NCBI RefSeq assembly: GCF_014844095.1
Contig: NZ_CP062163.1
Span: 2,947,501 to 3,011,500, forward strand
DNA: 64,000 bases
Origin: Brevibacillus sp. JNUCC-41
GTDB taxonomy: Bacteria; Bacillota; Bacilli; Bacillales; DSM-1321
Direction of reading: 5' to 3'
Part shown: positions 26,946-35,537 of the stretch, piece by piece
Layout: every line of letters begins with the position of its first letter
How positions within the stretch are numbered: the first letter of the stretch is position 1
Translations under genes and position numbers: made by a program
The notes under the pieces: model-generated
The model's input: the letters and a program-made list of their open reading frames with translations, nothing else
The model's database searches: none
Told to the model about the DNA's origin: nothing

Positions 26946-28063
26946 CGTAGCGCCTCCCTTTTTACATGTGCGAATGCTTGCTGCAAGTCCTGAATCAAAT
27001 CATCGCTATCCTCGATGCCAACGGAGAAGCGGAGCAGGCGATTACAAACTCCATTTGCCGTTCTGACTTCAAGCGGTATATCGGCATGCGTTTGTGTGGC
27101 AGGATAGGTGATAAAGCTTTCAACCCCTCCAAGGCTTTCTGCAAAGGAAATTAATGAGAGCGATTGTAAAAAGGGGTTGACCGCCGATTCATCAATGATA
27201 CGGAATGAAATCATGCCGCCTTTGCCGGGATACAATACGTCCGTGACACAATCATGTTCCGACAAGTAATCTACAAGTATTTTGGCATTCTTTTCATGAC
27301 GCTCCATCCGCAATGCCAAGGTTTTCATTCCACGCATCATCAGCCAAGAATCAAAGGGGCTCAAGACAGCTCCGGTACCATTATGATGGAAGGCTAATGC
27401 ATCACATAATTCAGCGCCGCTAGCAACGATCAGTCCGGCGAGCACATCATTATGACCACCGAGATACTTGGTTGCACTGTGAATCACGATATCCGCTCCA
27501 AGCAGGATGGGTTGTTGGATAAGAGGCGTGTAAAAAGTATTATCAACGATTAATAATAAATTATATTGTTTGGCCAATGCGGCAACAGCGCTAATGTCCG
27601 TTTGCTGCATAAGAGGGTTAGTGGGAGTTTCGATGAAGATGGCTTTCGTGTGAGGAGTGATGGCTTTTTCAATATCCTCCAAACAACAAGTGTTTACATA
27701 GTCACACTGCAATCCCCATTTTTTAAAACCTTGTTCTAACAGACGATATGTACCACCATAAAGATCTTCGCTGACAATCCAGGCATCACCTGATTTAAAA
27801 AGGGCAAGGATAGTGGAAATGGCGGCCATTCCTGAACTGCAGGCATAACCTTGGTCGCCTTTTTCCATATCGGCGATGGAACGCTCCAATAATTGGCGTG
27901 TAGGATTACCTGTTCTTGTGTAGTCGAATCCCGTCGATTGGCCAATTCCTTCATGGCGAAAAGCTGTTGAAAAGTATACTGGCGGATTGACTGTTCCTGT
28001 CGCCGTTTCGCTGCGGTTTCCTAATTGAGCAAGATATGTTTCAGTTTTGTACATGGTTTTCAC
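26942..28063 (-). CDS. metI: cystathionine gamma-synthase / O-acetylhomoserine thiolyase
   Basis: This 373-aa PLP enzyme joins an acylated homoserine with cysteine or sulfide. It has DYTRTGNPTRQLLE, GYACSSGMAAISTIL, DNTFYTPLIQQP, the PLP lysine in HSATKYLGGHNDVLAG and the C-terminal RFSVGIEDSDDLIQD. It is a paralogue of the following metC and the first gene after a SAM-I riboswitch. The ATG follows GGAGCAG. Use of this enzyme both for transsulfuration and direct sulfhydrylation is known for B. subtilis MetI; which reaction dominates here cannot be read from the sequence. Confidence 0.88.
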   Translation of the reverse strand: MKTMYKTETYLAQLGNRSETATGTVNPPVYFSTAFRHEGIGQSTGFDYTRTGNPTRQLLERSIADMEKGDQGYACSSGMAAISTILALFKSGDAWIVSEDLYGGTYRLLEQGFKKWGLQCDYVNTCCLEDIEKAITPHTKAIFIETPTNPLMQQTDISAVAALAKQYNLLLIVDNTFYTPLIQQPILLGADIVIHSATKYLGGHNDVLAGLIVASGAELCDALAFHHNGTGAVLSPFDSWLMMRGMKTLALRMERHEKNAKILVDYLSEHDCVTDVLYPGKGGMISFRIIDESAVNPFLQSLSLISFAESLGGVESFITYPATQTHADIPLEVRTANGVCNRLLRFSVGIEDSDDLIQDLQQAFAHVKREALR

Positions 28064-28083
28064 TGCTCCTTTGAGTTATATAA

Positions 28084-28254
28084 AATAAAAAAAAGTCTTC
28101 TTTAAGAAGAAGACTTTGATTAAGTAAGGACGAGTCATTCTTCTTATCTTCCAAGTTCACAAACTTGTGGAATTAGCACCTTTTCATTGGTTTGAAACAA
28201 ATGAAGGTTGCTGAGGTGTCATCGGGCCATTCCCTCTACCTCTCTCGATAAGAG
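28084..28254 (-). ncRNA. SAM-I riboswitch (S-box) with terminator, metI-metC leader
   Basis: Read on the minus strand the aptamer (28254 to about 28139) begins CTCTTATCGAGAGAGGTAGA and has the conserved GATGACACCTCAGCAACC core region and closing GATAAGAAG. The expression platform is a terminator AAAGTCTTCTT/AAGAAGACTTT followed by eight T (28084-28117). With SAM bound the terminator forms and metI-metC is off. Confidence 0.93.
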
Positions 28255-28277
28255 TTTAGATTATTCAATTTCTTTTG

Positions 28278-28306
28278 AATTTACTATATATACAAAATAC
28301 TGTCAA
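28278..28306 (-). promoter_or_regulatory. SigA promoter of metI-metC
   Basis: On the minus strand, TTGACA (28306-28301), a 17-bp spacer, and TAAATT (28283-28278), about 25 bp upstream of the aptamer. Confidence 0.8.
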
Positions 28307-28390
28307 GGACATTTTGGGATGGATAATGCTTGGATGTTCATGACCAGGTTAATTGGTGCCTAGTGCGTCAACACTTTATGTATCTATAAA

Positions 28391-28467
28391 AAAAATATCC
28401 GAATCTTCATATAAACACGAAGGGGCATGGGATTTTCGGAAAAAGTGAAAGGTCAGCGGATATTTTT
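28391..28467 (+). terminator. 11-bp inverted repeat with long loop in the metI-fumC intergenic region
   Basis: AAAAATATCCG (28391-28401) pairs with CGGATATTTTT (28457-28467) around a 55-base loop. The flanking A-run and T-run would make it a bidirectional terminator-like element, but the long loop weakens that. It overlaps the -35 of fumC by two bases. Confidence 0.35.
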
Positions 28468-28494
28468 GCTTTAAAATAATAAAGTTTGTACAAT
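28466..28494 (+). promoter_or_regulatory. candidate fumC promoter
   Basis: TTGCTT (28466-28471), 17-bp spacer, TACAAT (28489-28494); 84 bp upstream of the fumC ATG. Confidence 0.5.
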
Positions 28495-28578
28495 GTATGG
28501 AGAGAAAGAATAATTCGACATTATTCATTTCATATGCAAAAAGTCTCAATGAATAGTGCAAACATAGGAGGAGAACAC

Positions 28579-29961
28579 ATGGAATACAGAATCGAACGAG
28601 ATACGATGGGTGAAGTGAAAGTTCCTGCTGATAAATATTGGGGAGCACAAACCGAGAGAAGCCGTAACAATTTCAAAATCGGTAACGAAAAAATGCCGAT
28701 TGAATTAGTTCGTGCATTTGCATACGTTAAACAAGCTGCGGCAAAGGTGAACTATGATCTTGGTGATCTTTCGGAAGTTAAAAAGAATGCCATCGTCAAG
28801 ATTTGCGGCGAAATCCTTGAAGGAACGCTAGATGAGCATTTCCCGCTTGTAGTTTGGCAAACGGGAAGTGGTACGCAAAGTAATATGAACGTGAATGAAG
28901 TGGTCGCTAACAAAGGAAATGAATGGTTAAAAGAAAATGGTGAATCGGAAACCCTTCATCCGAATGATGATGTTAACAAGGCACAGAGCTCAAATGATAC
29001 TTTCCCGACAGCCATGCATATTGCTGCCTTTATGGAAGTCGCTGAAAAATTGGTTCCTGCCATCAAAGCTCTTCGTGATACATTCGATACAAAAGAAAAA
29101 GAATTTTGGGATGTCGTGAAAATTGGCCGGACACATCTTCAAGATGCTACACCATTAACATTGGGACAAGAGATTTCCGGTTGGAAAGCGATGCTCGACA
29201 AAGATCTAGCGATGATTGAGGAAAGCAGCCAAAAATTATTGAACCTTGCACTAGGAGGAACGGCTGTAGGAACCGGAATCAATACAAAAAAAGAATTCCC
29301 GGGACTTTCCGCCAAACAAATTGCAGCTGATACTGGATATCCTTTTGTCACATCTGATAATAAGTTCCATGCATTGACAAGCCATAACGAAATCGTCTAC
29401 GCACACGGTGCTTTAAAAGCATTGGCAGCGGATTTAATGAAAATTGCGAACGATGTCAGATGGCTGGCAAGTGGGCCAAGAAGCGGAATCGGCGAAATAG
29501 CCATTCCGGAAAATGAGCCAGGCAGCTCCATCATGCCAGGTAAAGTCAATCCAACACAAAGTGAAGCGCTTACCATGATTGCAACTCAAATCGTGGGTAA
29601 CGATGCTACAATTGGCTTTGCAGCAAGCCAAGGTAATTTTGAATTGAATGTATTCAAGCCTGTCATCATCTATAACTTCCTGCAAACGGTAAAATTATTG
29701 ACGGAAGGCATTCATTCATTCAACGATAATTGTGCGGTAGGCATCACTGCAAATGAGGATAAAATCAAAGAAAATGTAGAACGCTCCCTTATGTTGGTAA
29801 CAGCATTGAACCCGCATATCGGTTATGAAAAAGCAGCCAAAATCGCCAAAACTGCATTCAAGGACAACTCAACATTGAAAGAAGCTGCGTTGAAATTGAA
29901 GTTCCTGACGGAAGATGAATTCAAAGCATGGGTCGATCCTGCTAACATGGTTAATAAATAA
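28579..29961 (+). CDS. fumC: class II fumarate hydratase
   Basis: This 460-aa iron-independent fumarase interconverts fumarate and malate in the TCA cycle (citG in B. subtilis). The fumarase/aspartase signature [11 protein letters not shown] is complete; [17 protein letters not shown], the [14 protein letters not shown] region and the GTAVGTG loop are present. The frame can be extended upstream to 28486, but ATAGGAGGAG directly before the ATG at 28579 and the conserved start [13 protein letters not shown] settle the start. It is monocistronic with its own promoter candidate and terminator. Confidence 0.96.
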   Translation: MEYRIERDTMGEVKVPADKYWGAQTERSRNNFKIGNEKMPIELVRAFAYVKQAAAKVNYDLGDLSEVKKNAIVKICGEILEGTLDEHFPLVVWQTGSGTQSNMNVNEVVANKGNEWLKENGESETLHPNDDVNKAQSSNDTFPTAMHIAAFMEVAEKLVPAIKALRDTFDTKEKEFWDVVKIGRTHLQDATPLTLGQEISGWKAMLDKDLAMIEESSQKLLNLALGGTAVGTGINTKKEFPGLSAKQIAADTGYPFVTSDNKFHALTSHNEIVYAHGALKALAADLMKIANDVRWLASGPRSGIGEIAIPENEPGSSIMPGKVNPTQSEALTMIATQIVGNDATIGFAASQGNFELNVFKPVIIYNFLQTVKLLTEGIHSFNDNCAVGITANEDKIKENVERSLMLVTALNPHIGYEKAAKIAKTAFKDNSTLKEAALKLKFLTEDEFKAWVDPANMVNK

Positions 29962-29972
29962 TTGAATGGAAG

Positions 29973-30004
29973 TGCCCTCCCTTGGTATTAGGGAGGGTGT
30001 TTCC
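29973..30004 (+). terminator. terminator after fumC
   Basis: CCCTCCC and GGGAGGG around TTGGTATTA, followed by TGTTTCC. Confidence 0.7.
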
Positions 30005-30069
30005 ATGGGTTAAAATAATGGAATGAACAAATACTGAGATCATAGGTATCGTGAACAGGAGGAAAAACA

Positions 30070-30312
30070 ATGTCTTTATGCCCGCTTTGCAACGGTCTAA
30101 GAAAAATTCATGTGAAATGCCCGAAATGCGGCAGTGATCTTGATGATAAAGGGAAATTCATGGACTACGCTGATGATTACAGTGCTTATATGGATATCGA
30201 CATACTTAAAGAAAACGACGGATACCCTAAATCCCTTCAAAAAGGCCAATGCCCGCATCTCATGAAATGCTCTGAATGCGGACATGATGAAGTGGTATTG
30301 GTCCAGGAATGA
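30070..30312 (+). CDS. small zinc-ribbon protein, 80 aa
   Basis: This protein has three CxxC pairs: CPLC near residue 4, CPKCG near 17, and CSECG near 69, with a lone Cys in QCPHLMKC. The two outer knuckles could form zinc ribbons, while the central part is acidic (DDKGKFMDYADDYSAYMDID). No specific family or function is recognised; proteins of this kind are common unannotated genes in Bacillus. ACAGGAGGA gives a strong ribosome binding site. It lies between fumC and the convergent msmX, sharing a bidirectional terminator with the latter. Confidence 0.75.
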   Translation: MSLCPLCNGLRKIHVKCPKCGSDLDDKGKFMDYADDYSAYMDIDILKENDGYPKSLQKGQCPHLMKCSECGHDEVVLVQE

Positions 30313-30333
30313 ATTTATCCTTTTTAGTTGAAT

Positions 30334-30374
30334 AAACGTAAAAAGACCCACGACGAATGGGTCTTTTTACGTTT
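30334..30374 (+). terminator. bidirectional terminator between zinc-ribbon gene and msmX
   Basis: AAACGTAAAAAGACCCA (30334-30350) and TGGGTCTTTTTACGTTT (30358-30374) form a perfect 17-bp stem with a 7-base loop. A- and T-runs lie inside the stem ends, so both directions work. It overlaps the msmX stop codon by two bases. Confidence 0.9.
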
Positions 30375-31518
30375 AATTGGCTGATAACTTCATGCTTTCC
30401 TGCATCTGTTCATCTTCTTCCACTAAAATGCGATGTTCAGTCCCTTTGTCAAAAAAGTGTGCTTTATTCATATCGAGGGCAAGTTCGATGTTTTCGCCTG
30501 CCTGGATGATATTCTTGGCATCGACGCGTGCGACGAAGTCCTGCCCCTCTAATGTGGAGTAGAGCATGATCTCCGCGCCCATCAGTTCGGCTACATCAAT
30601 TTGGGTTGTGAATGCAGTGTTAGGGGACTTCGTGAAGTAAGCACCTTCATTATGGAAGTCCTCCGGACGGATGCCAAGGATTATGTCTTTTCCGACATAT
30701 CCTTGATCACGCAGCATTTTCATCTTCAATTCAGGTATTTCAAGTGTTTGTTCGCCTATTTTAATAGTGCCTTCTTTTAAGGTTCCAGTAAAGAAGTTCA
30801 TGGCAGGCGATCCGATAAAGCCGCCGACGAAAACGTTTATCGGTTTCTCATAAACGTCCTTTGGTGCACCGACCTGTTGGATGATACCATCCTTCATTAC
30901 AACAAGACGTGTTGCCATCGTCATTGCCTCTGTTTGGTCATGCGTGACATATATCGTTGTGGTGTCGAGCCGTTTATGTAGTTTAGCGATTTCCGCACGC
31001 ATTTGAACCCGTAGCTTTGCGTCGAGATTGGATAATGGCTCATCCATCAAGAAAACTTTTGCGTCCCTTACAATGGCCCGGCCAAGTGCGACACGCTGGC
31101 GCTGACCACCTGAAAGGGCTTTAGGTTTCCTGTTTAGCAGCTCTTCAAGTCCGAGAATCCTTGCCGCTTCATTGACTCTTTGCTTGATTTCCGCTTTTGG
31201 CGTTTTCCTGAGTTTTAATCCGAATGCCATATTATCATATACGGACATATGAGGATATAAGGCATAGTTCTGGAAAACCATCGCAATATCACGATCTTTA
31301 GGGGGGACATCATTGACTCGCTTGCCGTCTATATATAAATCCCCTTGGGAAATGTCTTCAAGTCCGGCAATCATCCTTAATGTCGTCGATTTGCCGCAAC
31401 CCGAAGGTCCCACAAAAACTATGAATTCCTTATCGGCAACACGAAGGTTGAAGTCTTTAACAGCCGTAACCTTTTTATCATAAATCTTGAATATATGATC
31501 CAACACTAACTCTGCCAT
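30373..31518 (-). CDS. msmX: sugar ABC transporter ATP-binding protein (MsmX/UgpC type)
   Basis: This 381-aa ATPase energises carbohydrate importers. It has Walker A GPSGCGKSTT, Q-loop VFQNYALYPHMSV, signature LSGGQRQR, Walker B VFLMDEPLSNLDAKLR, the H-loop THDQTEAMT, and the C-terminal TOBE/regulatory region (IILGIRPEDF) typical of the MalK/UgpC class. MsmX of B. subtilis is shared by several sugar importers and is encoded away from them; the same orphan setting is seen here. AAGGGGG precedes the ATG. Upstream is a PucR/CdaR-type regulator gene on the same strand. Confidence 0.9.
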   Translation of the reverse strand: MAELVLDHIFKIYDKKVTAVKDFNLRVADKEFIVFVGPSGCGKSTTLRMIAGLEDISQGDLYIDGKRVNDVPPKDRDIAMVFQNYALYPHMSVYDNMAFGLKLRKTPKAEIKQRVNEAARILGLEELLNRKPKALSGGQRQRVALGRAIVRDAKVFLMDEPLSNLDAKLRVQMRAEIAKLHKRLDTTTIYVTHDQTEAMTMATRLVVMKDGIIQQVGAPKDVYEKPINVFVGGFIGSPAMNFFTGTLKEGTIKIGEQTLEIPELKMKMLRDQGYVGKDIILGIRPEDFHNEGAYFTKSPNTAFTTQIDVAELMGAEIMLYSTLEGQDFVARVDAKNIIQAGENIELALDMNKAHFFDKGTEHRILVEEDEQMQESMKLSAN

Positions 31519-31644
31519 GAAAAATCCCCCTTTTAAACTCCTGGATTACTTGTACCAATTAACTATAGTCTAAGCCATCGGATTTGAAAAAAGTATGGGC
31601 ACATTGCACAAAAAAAGGGTGATATTACCTGTTTGCATTGAAAA

Positions 31645-32529
31645 TTAATCATTCAGTAAAAGTATCAAGTATGCAGTAAGGGCATGACGGAAGTTTCTAA
31701 TATCGAGACCAGTTCTTTCAGAGAATTTATCGATTCGGTATTGTAAGCTGTTCCGATGTATATAAAGCTGTTTGGAGGCATAGGTGGCATTTGAATTACA
31801 TTCGATATACGTTTTAATCGTTTTGATCAGTTCTGTATCCTGCTTGGTCTTGCCAAGAATCTCATTGATATACCACTTTGCATTCTTAACGGATGGATCC
31901 TTTATTAATGAGTGAGGGATGATGTCTGCCAAATCAGCCACCTTTAGGTCCGGCAGATGCATCTGTGCCAAACCAAAACACTTTTTCTCCTGAGTCCAGT
32001 GCTGATGAAGGTCTTGATTTATAGGGTGAAAGCGCCCGGTGAACATACGGGTCTTTACATAAAAGTCACTTTCAAGCGTGGAAGAAATGGCGATTAGTTG
32101 TTTAGTTGATAAAGATTCTTCTTCGTCCGTTTCAATTAAGACTCCCGCCGTTTCGTTTTCCCAAACAATAGCTGCCTCAGATGGAACGAAAGCGAGGAAG
32201 GCTTCTTCAAAATCGGTGTTGGAAAAATCAGCATGAGTCAGCTTGAAATGAAGAAATCGAACATTCTCCCAGCTTGTTAAAGGCAATGGTGCATTCGGTT
32301 CGGATAAAAAAGTTTTCCATGATGAGTCTGGATGTACATTGAAATTATTCGGGTTTATGGAAGGAGCAAAAAGCAGTTCCAATAAACGGATTTCTTCGTC
32401 TGTGATTTCTGAACGGGGAATGCCAAGTATACTTCTTGAGTCTTCGAACCAAACATAGTCAGAAATTTCATCAGTATCCATTTTATTGGTAAGGGCATTC
32501 GGGAATTTTTGTTTAAGATTTTCAAGCAT
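31645..32529 (-). CDS. PucR/CdaR-type regulator with C-terminal helix-turn-helix
   Basis: This 294-aa protein ends in the HTH_30 domain (TIKTYIECNSNATYASKQLY, IHRNSLQYRIDKFSERTGL), the DNA-binding end of PucR/CdaR proteins. The N-terminal 220 residues show no standard sensory motif. Gene position beside msmX recalls the B. subtilis regulator YxkF, a plausible but unverified orthologue. The frame opens at 32562, but AGGTGG (complement of 32535-32540) favours the second of two adjacent ATGs at 32529. It is followed by a 126-bp gap and msmX, and might control msmX; no operator was identified. Confidence 0.7.
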   Translation of the reverse strand: MLENLKQKFPNALTNKMDTDEISDYVWFEDSRSILGIPRSEITDEEIRLLELLFAPSINPNNFNVHPDSSWKTFLSEPNAPLPLTSWENVRFLHFKLTHADFSNTDFEEAFLAFVPSEAAIVWENETAGVLIETDEEESLSTKQLIAISSTLESDFYVKTRMFTGRFHPINQDLHQHWTQEKKCFGLAQMHLPDLKVADLADIIPHSLIKDPSVKNAKWYINEILGKTKQDTELIKTIKTYIECNSNATYASKQLYIHRNSLQYRIDKFSERTGLDIRNFRHALTAYLILLLND

Positions 32530-32712
32530 CATTTCCACCTTCTTTCTCCCTTTCCATATCATTATAGCGAAAAAGAATAAAGTTCAAAAGAATAGGATAT
32601 TGCTAGTTTTTCCGGGAAGGGATAATCAAAGAAAAGTTGCAAGTTTTATTAATTTTAGGAAAGGGTATTGCGTATGCTTTATGGAATATCGTTAAAAAGA
32701 GGAGGGAATCTT

Positions 32713-33750
32713 TTGAACATATTATTATTGGGCGGTACACGGTTTTTAGGCAGGTATTTAGCAAGAGCTGCGATAGAGAAAGGGCATGAAGTCACACTTT
32801 TTAATCGTGGAAGCGATCCTTATGTCTTTCCCGAAATAGAACAGTTAAAAGGGGACCGCGATGGAGATCTGGAAATGTTGAAAGGGAGACAGTGGGATGC
32901 AGTCATTGATACATCAGGATTTATCCCTCGAACTGTATCTAAATCTTGCAGACTGCTTAATCAAGTTAAACATTATACATATATTTCAAGCATCTCAGTT
33001 TATAGTGATCCAACCGAGCCAGGAATTGATGAAAATGGAGAGGTTCATATACTAAATGATGATAAAGCGGAAGAGATCACCCGCGGAACTGCTGGACCGA
33101 TATACGGTGAATATTATGGACCGTTAAAATCATTAAGCGAAAAAGCAGCTGAAAAAGAACTGCCGGGGAAAGTTTTGTCCATTCGTGCGGGGCAAATAGT
33201 GGGTCCATATGATTACACTGACCGATTGCCGTACTGGCTTAAAAGAATAGCGGAAGGGGGAGAAATTTTATCTCCTGGACGCCCTGGACGTCCAATCCAA
33301 GTCATCGATGCAAGGGACTTGGCTCAATGGATCATCCAAATGATAGAAAAAAGTATGACAGGTACATATAATGCCGTTGGACCGGATTATACACTAACTA
33401 TGGGGCAATTACTTGAAGGCTGCAAAAAGGTAACAGGAAGTAATGCTGACTTTACATGGGTATCTGAAAAGTTTTTGGATGACAATAAAGTGGAGCCGTG
33501 GGGAGAGATGCCTTTATGGATACCAGAAGAATTCCCTTTTCCGGGAGCTAAGGAACCTCTGAATGGTTTTTTGGCTGTCGATAACAATAAAGCCATCAAT
33601 AATGGACTAACATTCCGTCCCCTATCAGAAACCCTCGAAGAAATATGGAATTGGGAAAAGGGACGTCAGGAATCTGTTGTTAGAAAAGCAGGTATCCACA
33701 GACAACATGAAAGTGATCTCCTTGGATTATGGAAACAGACAATAGGTTAG
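32713..33750 (+). CDS. NAD-dependent epimerase/dehydratase-like SDR
   Basis: This 345-aa extended/atypical SDR begins with the cofactor motif LLGGTRFLGRYLARAA, a GGTxFxG variant seen in isomerase-like members. The catalytic tyrosine lies in a YGPLKSLSEKAA segment, i.e. Y-x3-K. RAGQIVGPYDYTDRLPYW and the C-terminal substrate domain follow. The substrate is unknown. The start is a TTG at 32713 preceded by GAGGAGGG at 32699-32706; an upstream in-frame ATG at 32668 lacks a site. It is divergent from the PucR/CdaR-type gene and ends at a strong terminator. Confidence 0.75.
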   Translation: MNILLLGGTRFLGRYLARAAIEKGHEVTLFNRGSDPYVFPEIEQLKGDRDGDLEMLKGRQWDAVIDTSGFIPRTVSKSCRLLNQVKHYTYISSISVYSDPTEPGIDENGEVHILNDDKAEEITRGTAGPIYGEYYGPLKSLSEKAAEKELPGKVLSIRAGQIVGPYDYTDRLPYWLKRIAEGGEILSPGRPGRPIQVIDARDLAQWIIQMIEKSMTGTYNAVGPDYTLTMGQLLEGCKKVTGSNADFTWVSEKFLDDNKVEPWGEMPLWIPEEFPFPGAKEPLNGFLAVDNNKAINNGLTFRPLSETLEEIWNWEKGRQESVVRKAGIHRQHESDLLGLWKQTIG

Positions 33751-33839
33751 AAACCTTCTTTTATTTTATTGAAGTACTGAAGGCACATTAAGTGTGCTTG
33801 GTGAAAAGGATGATTTAACCAAACAATGTGAAGGAATTA

Positions 33840-33873
33840 AAAAAACGATGGGGTAAAAACCCCATCGTTTTTT
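33840..33873 (+). terminator. terminator after the epimerase-like gene
   Basis: AAAAAACGATGGGG and CCCCATCGTTTTTT around TAAAA. Symmetric A/T runs make it bidirectional. Confidence 0.9.
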
Positions 33874-33969
33874 AGTACATGGATCTGCTTGCATGGTTCG
33901 TGAGGATTTCAAGGTTTTCCATGGCGGCCGCCACGTTGTCCTTAATGAAAGGCCTGCTCCCAATAAGGG
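33872..33969 (-). pseudogene. possible C-terminal gene fragment downstream of metQ
   Basis: On the minus strand one frame reads PLIGSRPFIKDNVAAAMENL then EILTNHASRSMY and stops at 33872. The composition is protein-like, it has no start, and it is overlapped by the metQ terminator. It may be the tail of a gene deleted between metQ and the epimerase-like gene. Family not recognised. Confidence 0.3.
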
Positions 33970-33980
33970 GAAGCAGGCCT
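33947..33980 (-). terminator. terminator of metN-metP-metQ
   Basis: AGGCCTGCT-CCC and GGGGAAGCAGGCCT form the stem; on the minus strand TTTCATT follows. It begins 12 bases after the metQ stop. Confidence 0.75.
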
Positions 33981-33991
33981 CGATTATTTGA

Positions 33992-34813
33992 TCAATTCAT
34001 CCAGTCTGGTTTTCCGAACCCGGCAAATTTGTCATCGATGACTTTTTCGAACTGGTCGGATTCCACTACTGATTTAATATCCTTTGCAAATTGGGAGTCT
34101 ACATCTTTTGTATTCACTGTAACAACGTTTCGATACATATCCGGCATTTTTTCTAAAACAAGGGCATCCTGGAGGTCCATTTTCGCTGCAAGAGCGAAGT
34201 TGCCAGGGACCGCTGATAGGTCAACACTGTCTGTTGCCCGGGGCAATTGAGCGGATTCCAATGGTTTGAGTTGGATGTTTTTTGGATTTTTGGTTACATC
34301 CTTTTCAGATATTTTTAAAGGGTCGACATCTGGATCGACTTCAATCAACCCTTCATCCACCAGCACTTTAAGTGCACGTGCGAGGTTAACCGGATCATTG
34401 GGCACTGCAAGGGATGTACCGTCTTTAATTTCTTTCAATGATTTATACTTGTTCGAATATATGCCCATTGGTGCTGTTGGAACTATGATAAGGTCGGAAA
34501 GCTCTAAATCATTTTCTTTAGCGAAGTTATCCATGTACACCTTATGCTGGAAGAGGTTGGCATCGATCGAATGGTTGCCAAGGGACTTATTCGGCTGGAT
34601 ATAGTCGGTGAATTCGACGATTTCTACATTGTAACCGAGATCTTCCAGTCCTGGTTTGATGGCCTCTTTAACCATATCGGCATAGGGCCCGGTAGTCGCC
34701 CCGATCTTCAATTCTTTTTTGTCTTCAGTTTTTGGGGATGCATCATCACTCCCGCATGCTGCCAAGCCAAGGGCAAGTGCACAGACTGATAATAACGAAG
34801 CTATTTTCTTCAT
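33992..34813 (-). CDS. metQ: methionine ABC transporter substrate-binding lipoprotein
   Basis: This 273-aa NlpA-family lipoprotein has a signal peptide MKKIASLLSVCALALGL and lipobox LAAC, so it is lipid-anchored outside the membrane. KIGATTGPYADMV and the FQHKVYMDNFAKEN and VPNDPVNLARALKVL segments are those of MetQ, which binds D- and L-methionine. CACAGGAGGAA precedes the ATG. It is the third gene after metN and metP, under a SAM-I riboswitch, so it should be made when SAM is low. Confidence 0.93.
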   Translation of the reverse strand: MKKIASLLSVCALALGLAACGSDDASPKTEDKKELKIGATTGPYADMVKEAIKPGLEDLGYNVEIVEFTDYIQPNKSLGNHSIDANLFQHKVYMDNFAKENDLELSDLIIVPTAPMGIYSNKYKSLKEIKDGTSLAVPNDPVNLARALKVLVDEGLIEVDPDVDPLKISEKDVTKNPKNIQLKPLESAQLPRATDSVDLSAVPGNFALAAKMDLQDALVLEKMPDMYRNVVTVNTKDVDSQFAKDIKSVVESDQFEKVIDDKFAGFGKPDWMN

Positions 34814-34868
34814 TTGAAATTCCTCCTGTGTAATGAAATGTATTGAATCATTGAAAAATGACTGATCC

Positions 34869-35537
34869 CTATCGTTTGTTAACTATGTATGAGGCCTTGT
34901 CACCAACCATTTGAATGATTTGTACAAGGCAGATCAACACGACGATCGTCGTGATCATGACTGTGTTGTCATAACGGTAATAACCGTACCGGATGGCCAG
35001 GTCGCCAATTCCGCCCCCGCCGATTGTCCCTGCCATCGCTGAGTAACCGATAAGCGAAATGGTCGTTAATGTCAGTCCTTGAATGATACCCGGTTTTGCC
35101 TCTGGAAGAAGTACATCCTTAATGATCATCCATGGAGTGGCTCCTACGGCAATTGCAGCTTCAATCACTCCTCTGTCTATTTCACGTAATGCCGTTTCAA
35201 CGATTCTTGCAAAAAAAGGTATTGCGGACACCGACAGGGATACAGAAGCCGCTCTCGGCCCTATTGTCGATCCAGTTAGAAGATCCGTTAAAGGAAGGAG
35301 GGCGACCAAGAGAATGATGAAAGGGATTGAACGGACAATATTGACTGCGAATCCTAGAAATCGATTCACGATACTATTTTCAAAAAATAAATTCCTTGTT
35401 GTTGTAAACAGCAATACTCCAAGCGGTAAACCGATTAACAGGGCTACTGCAAGGGAAACACCGACCATATAAATCGTTTCAAGAAAGGCTTTATTAAGAT
35501 CAGGTAAAATATTGACGATGGAATCAAGCAGTGACAT
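34869..35537 (-). CDS. metP: methionine ABC transporter permease
   Basis: This 222-aa MetI-type permease has five membrane segments and the EAA loop, here ETALREIDRGVIEAAIAVGA, which contacts the MetN ATPase. Gene name follows B. subtilis, where metI denotes a biosynthetic enzyme. It overlaps the end of metN by 14 bases, and its GGAGGTGC ribosome binding site lies inside metN, so the two are translationally coupled. Transport of methionine is inferred from the SAM riboswitch and the MetQ partner. Confidence 0.92.
   Translation of the reverse strand: MSLLDSIVNILPDLNKAFLETIYMVGVSLAVALLIGLPLGVLLFTTTRNLFFENSIVNRFLGFAVNIVRSIPFIILLVALLPLTDLLTGSTIGPRAASVSLSVSAIPFFARIVETALREIDRGVIEAAIAVGATPWMIIKDVLLPEAKPGIIQGLTLTTISLIGYSAMAGTIGGGGIGDLAIRYGYYRYDNTVMITTIVVLICLVQIIQMVGDKASYIVNKR

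Noticed and set aside
28376-28648. 90-aa minus-strand ORF upstream of fumC
   Set aside because: It covers the fumC promoter, ribosome binding site and start, and lacks a site of its own.
33766-33963. 65-aa minus-strand ORF below the epimerase-like gene
   Set aside because: It runs through two terminators; a different frame there looks more protein-like.
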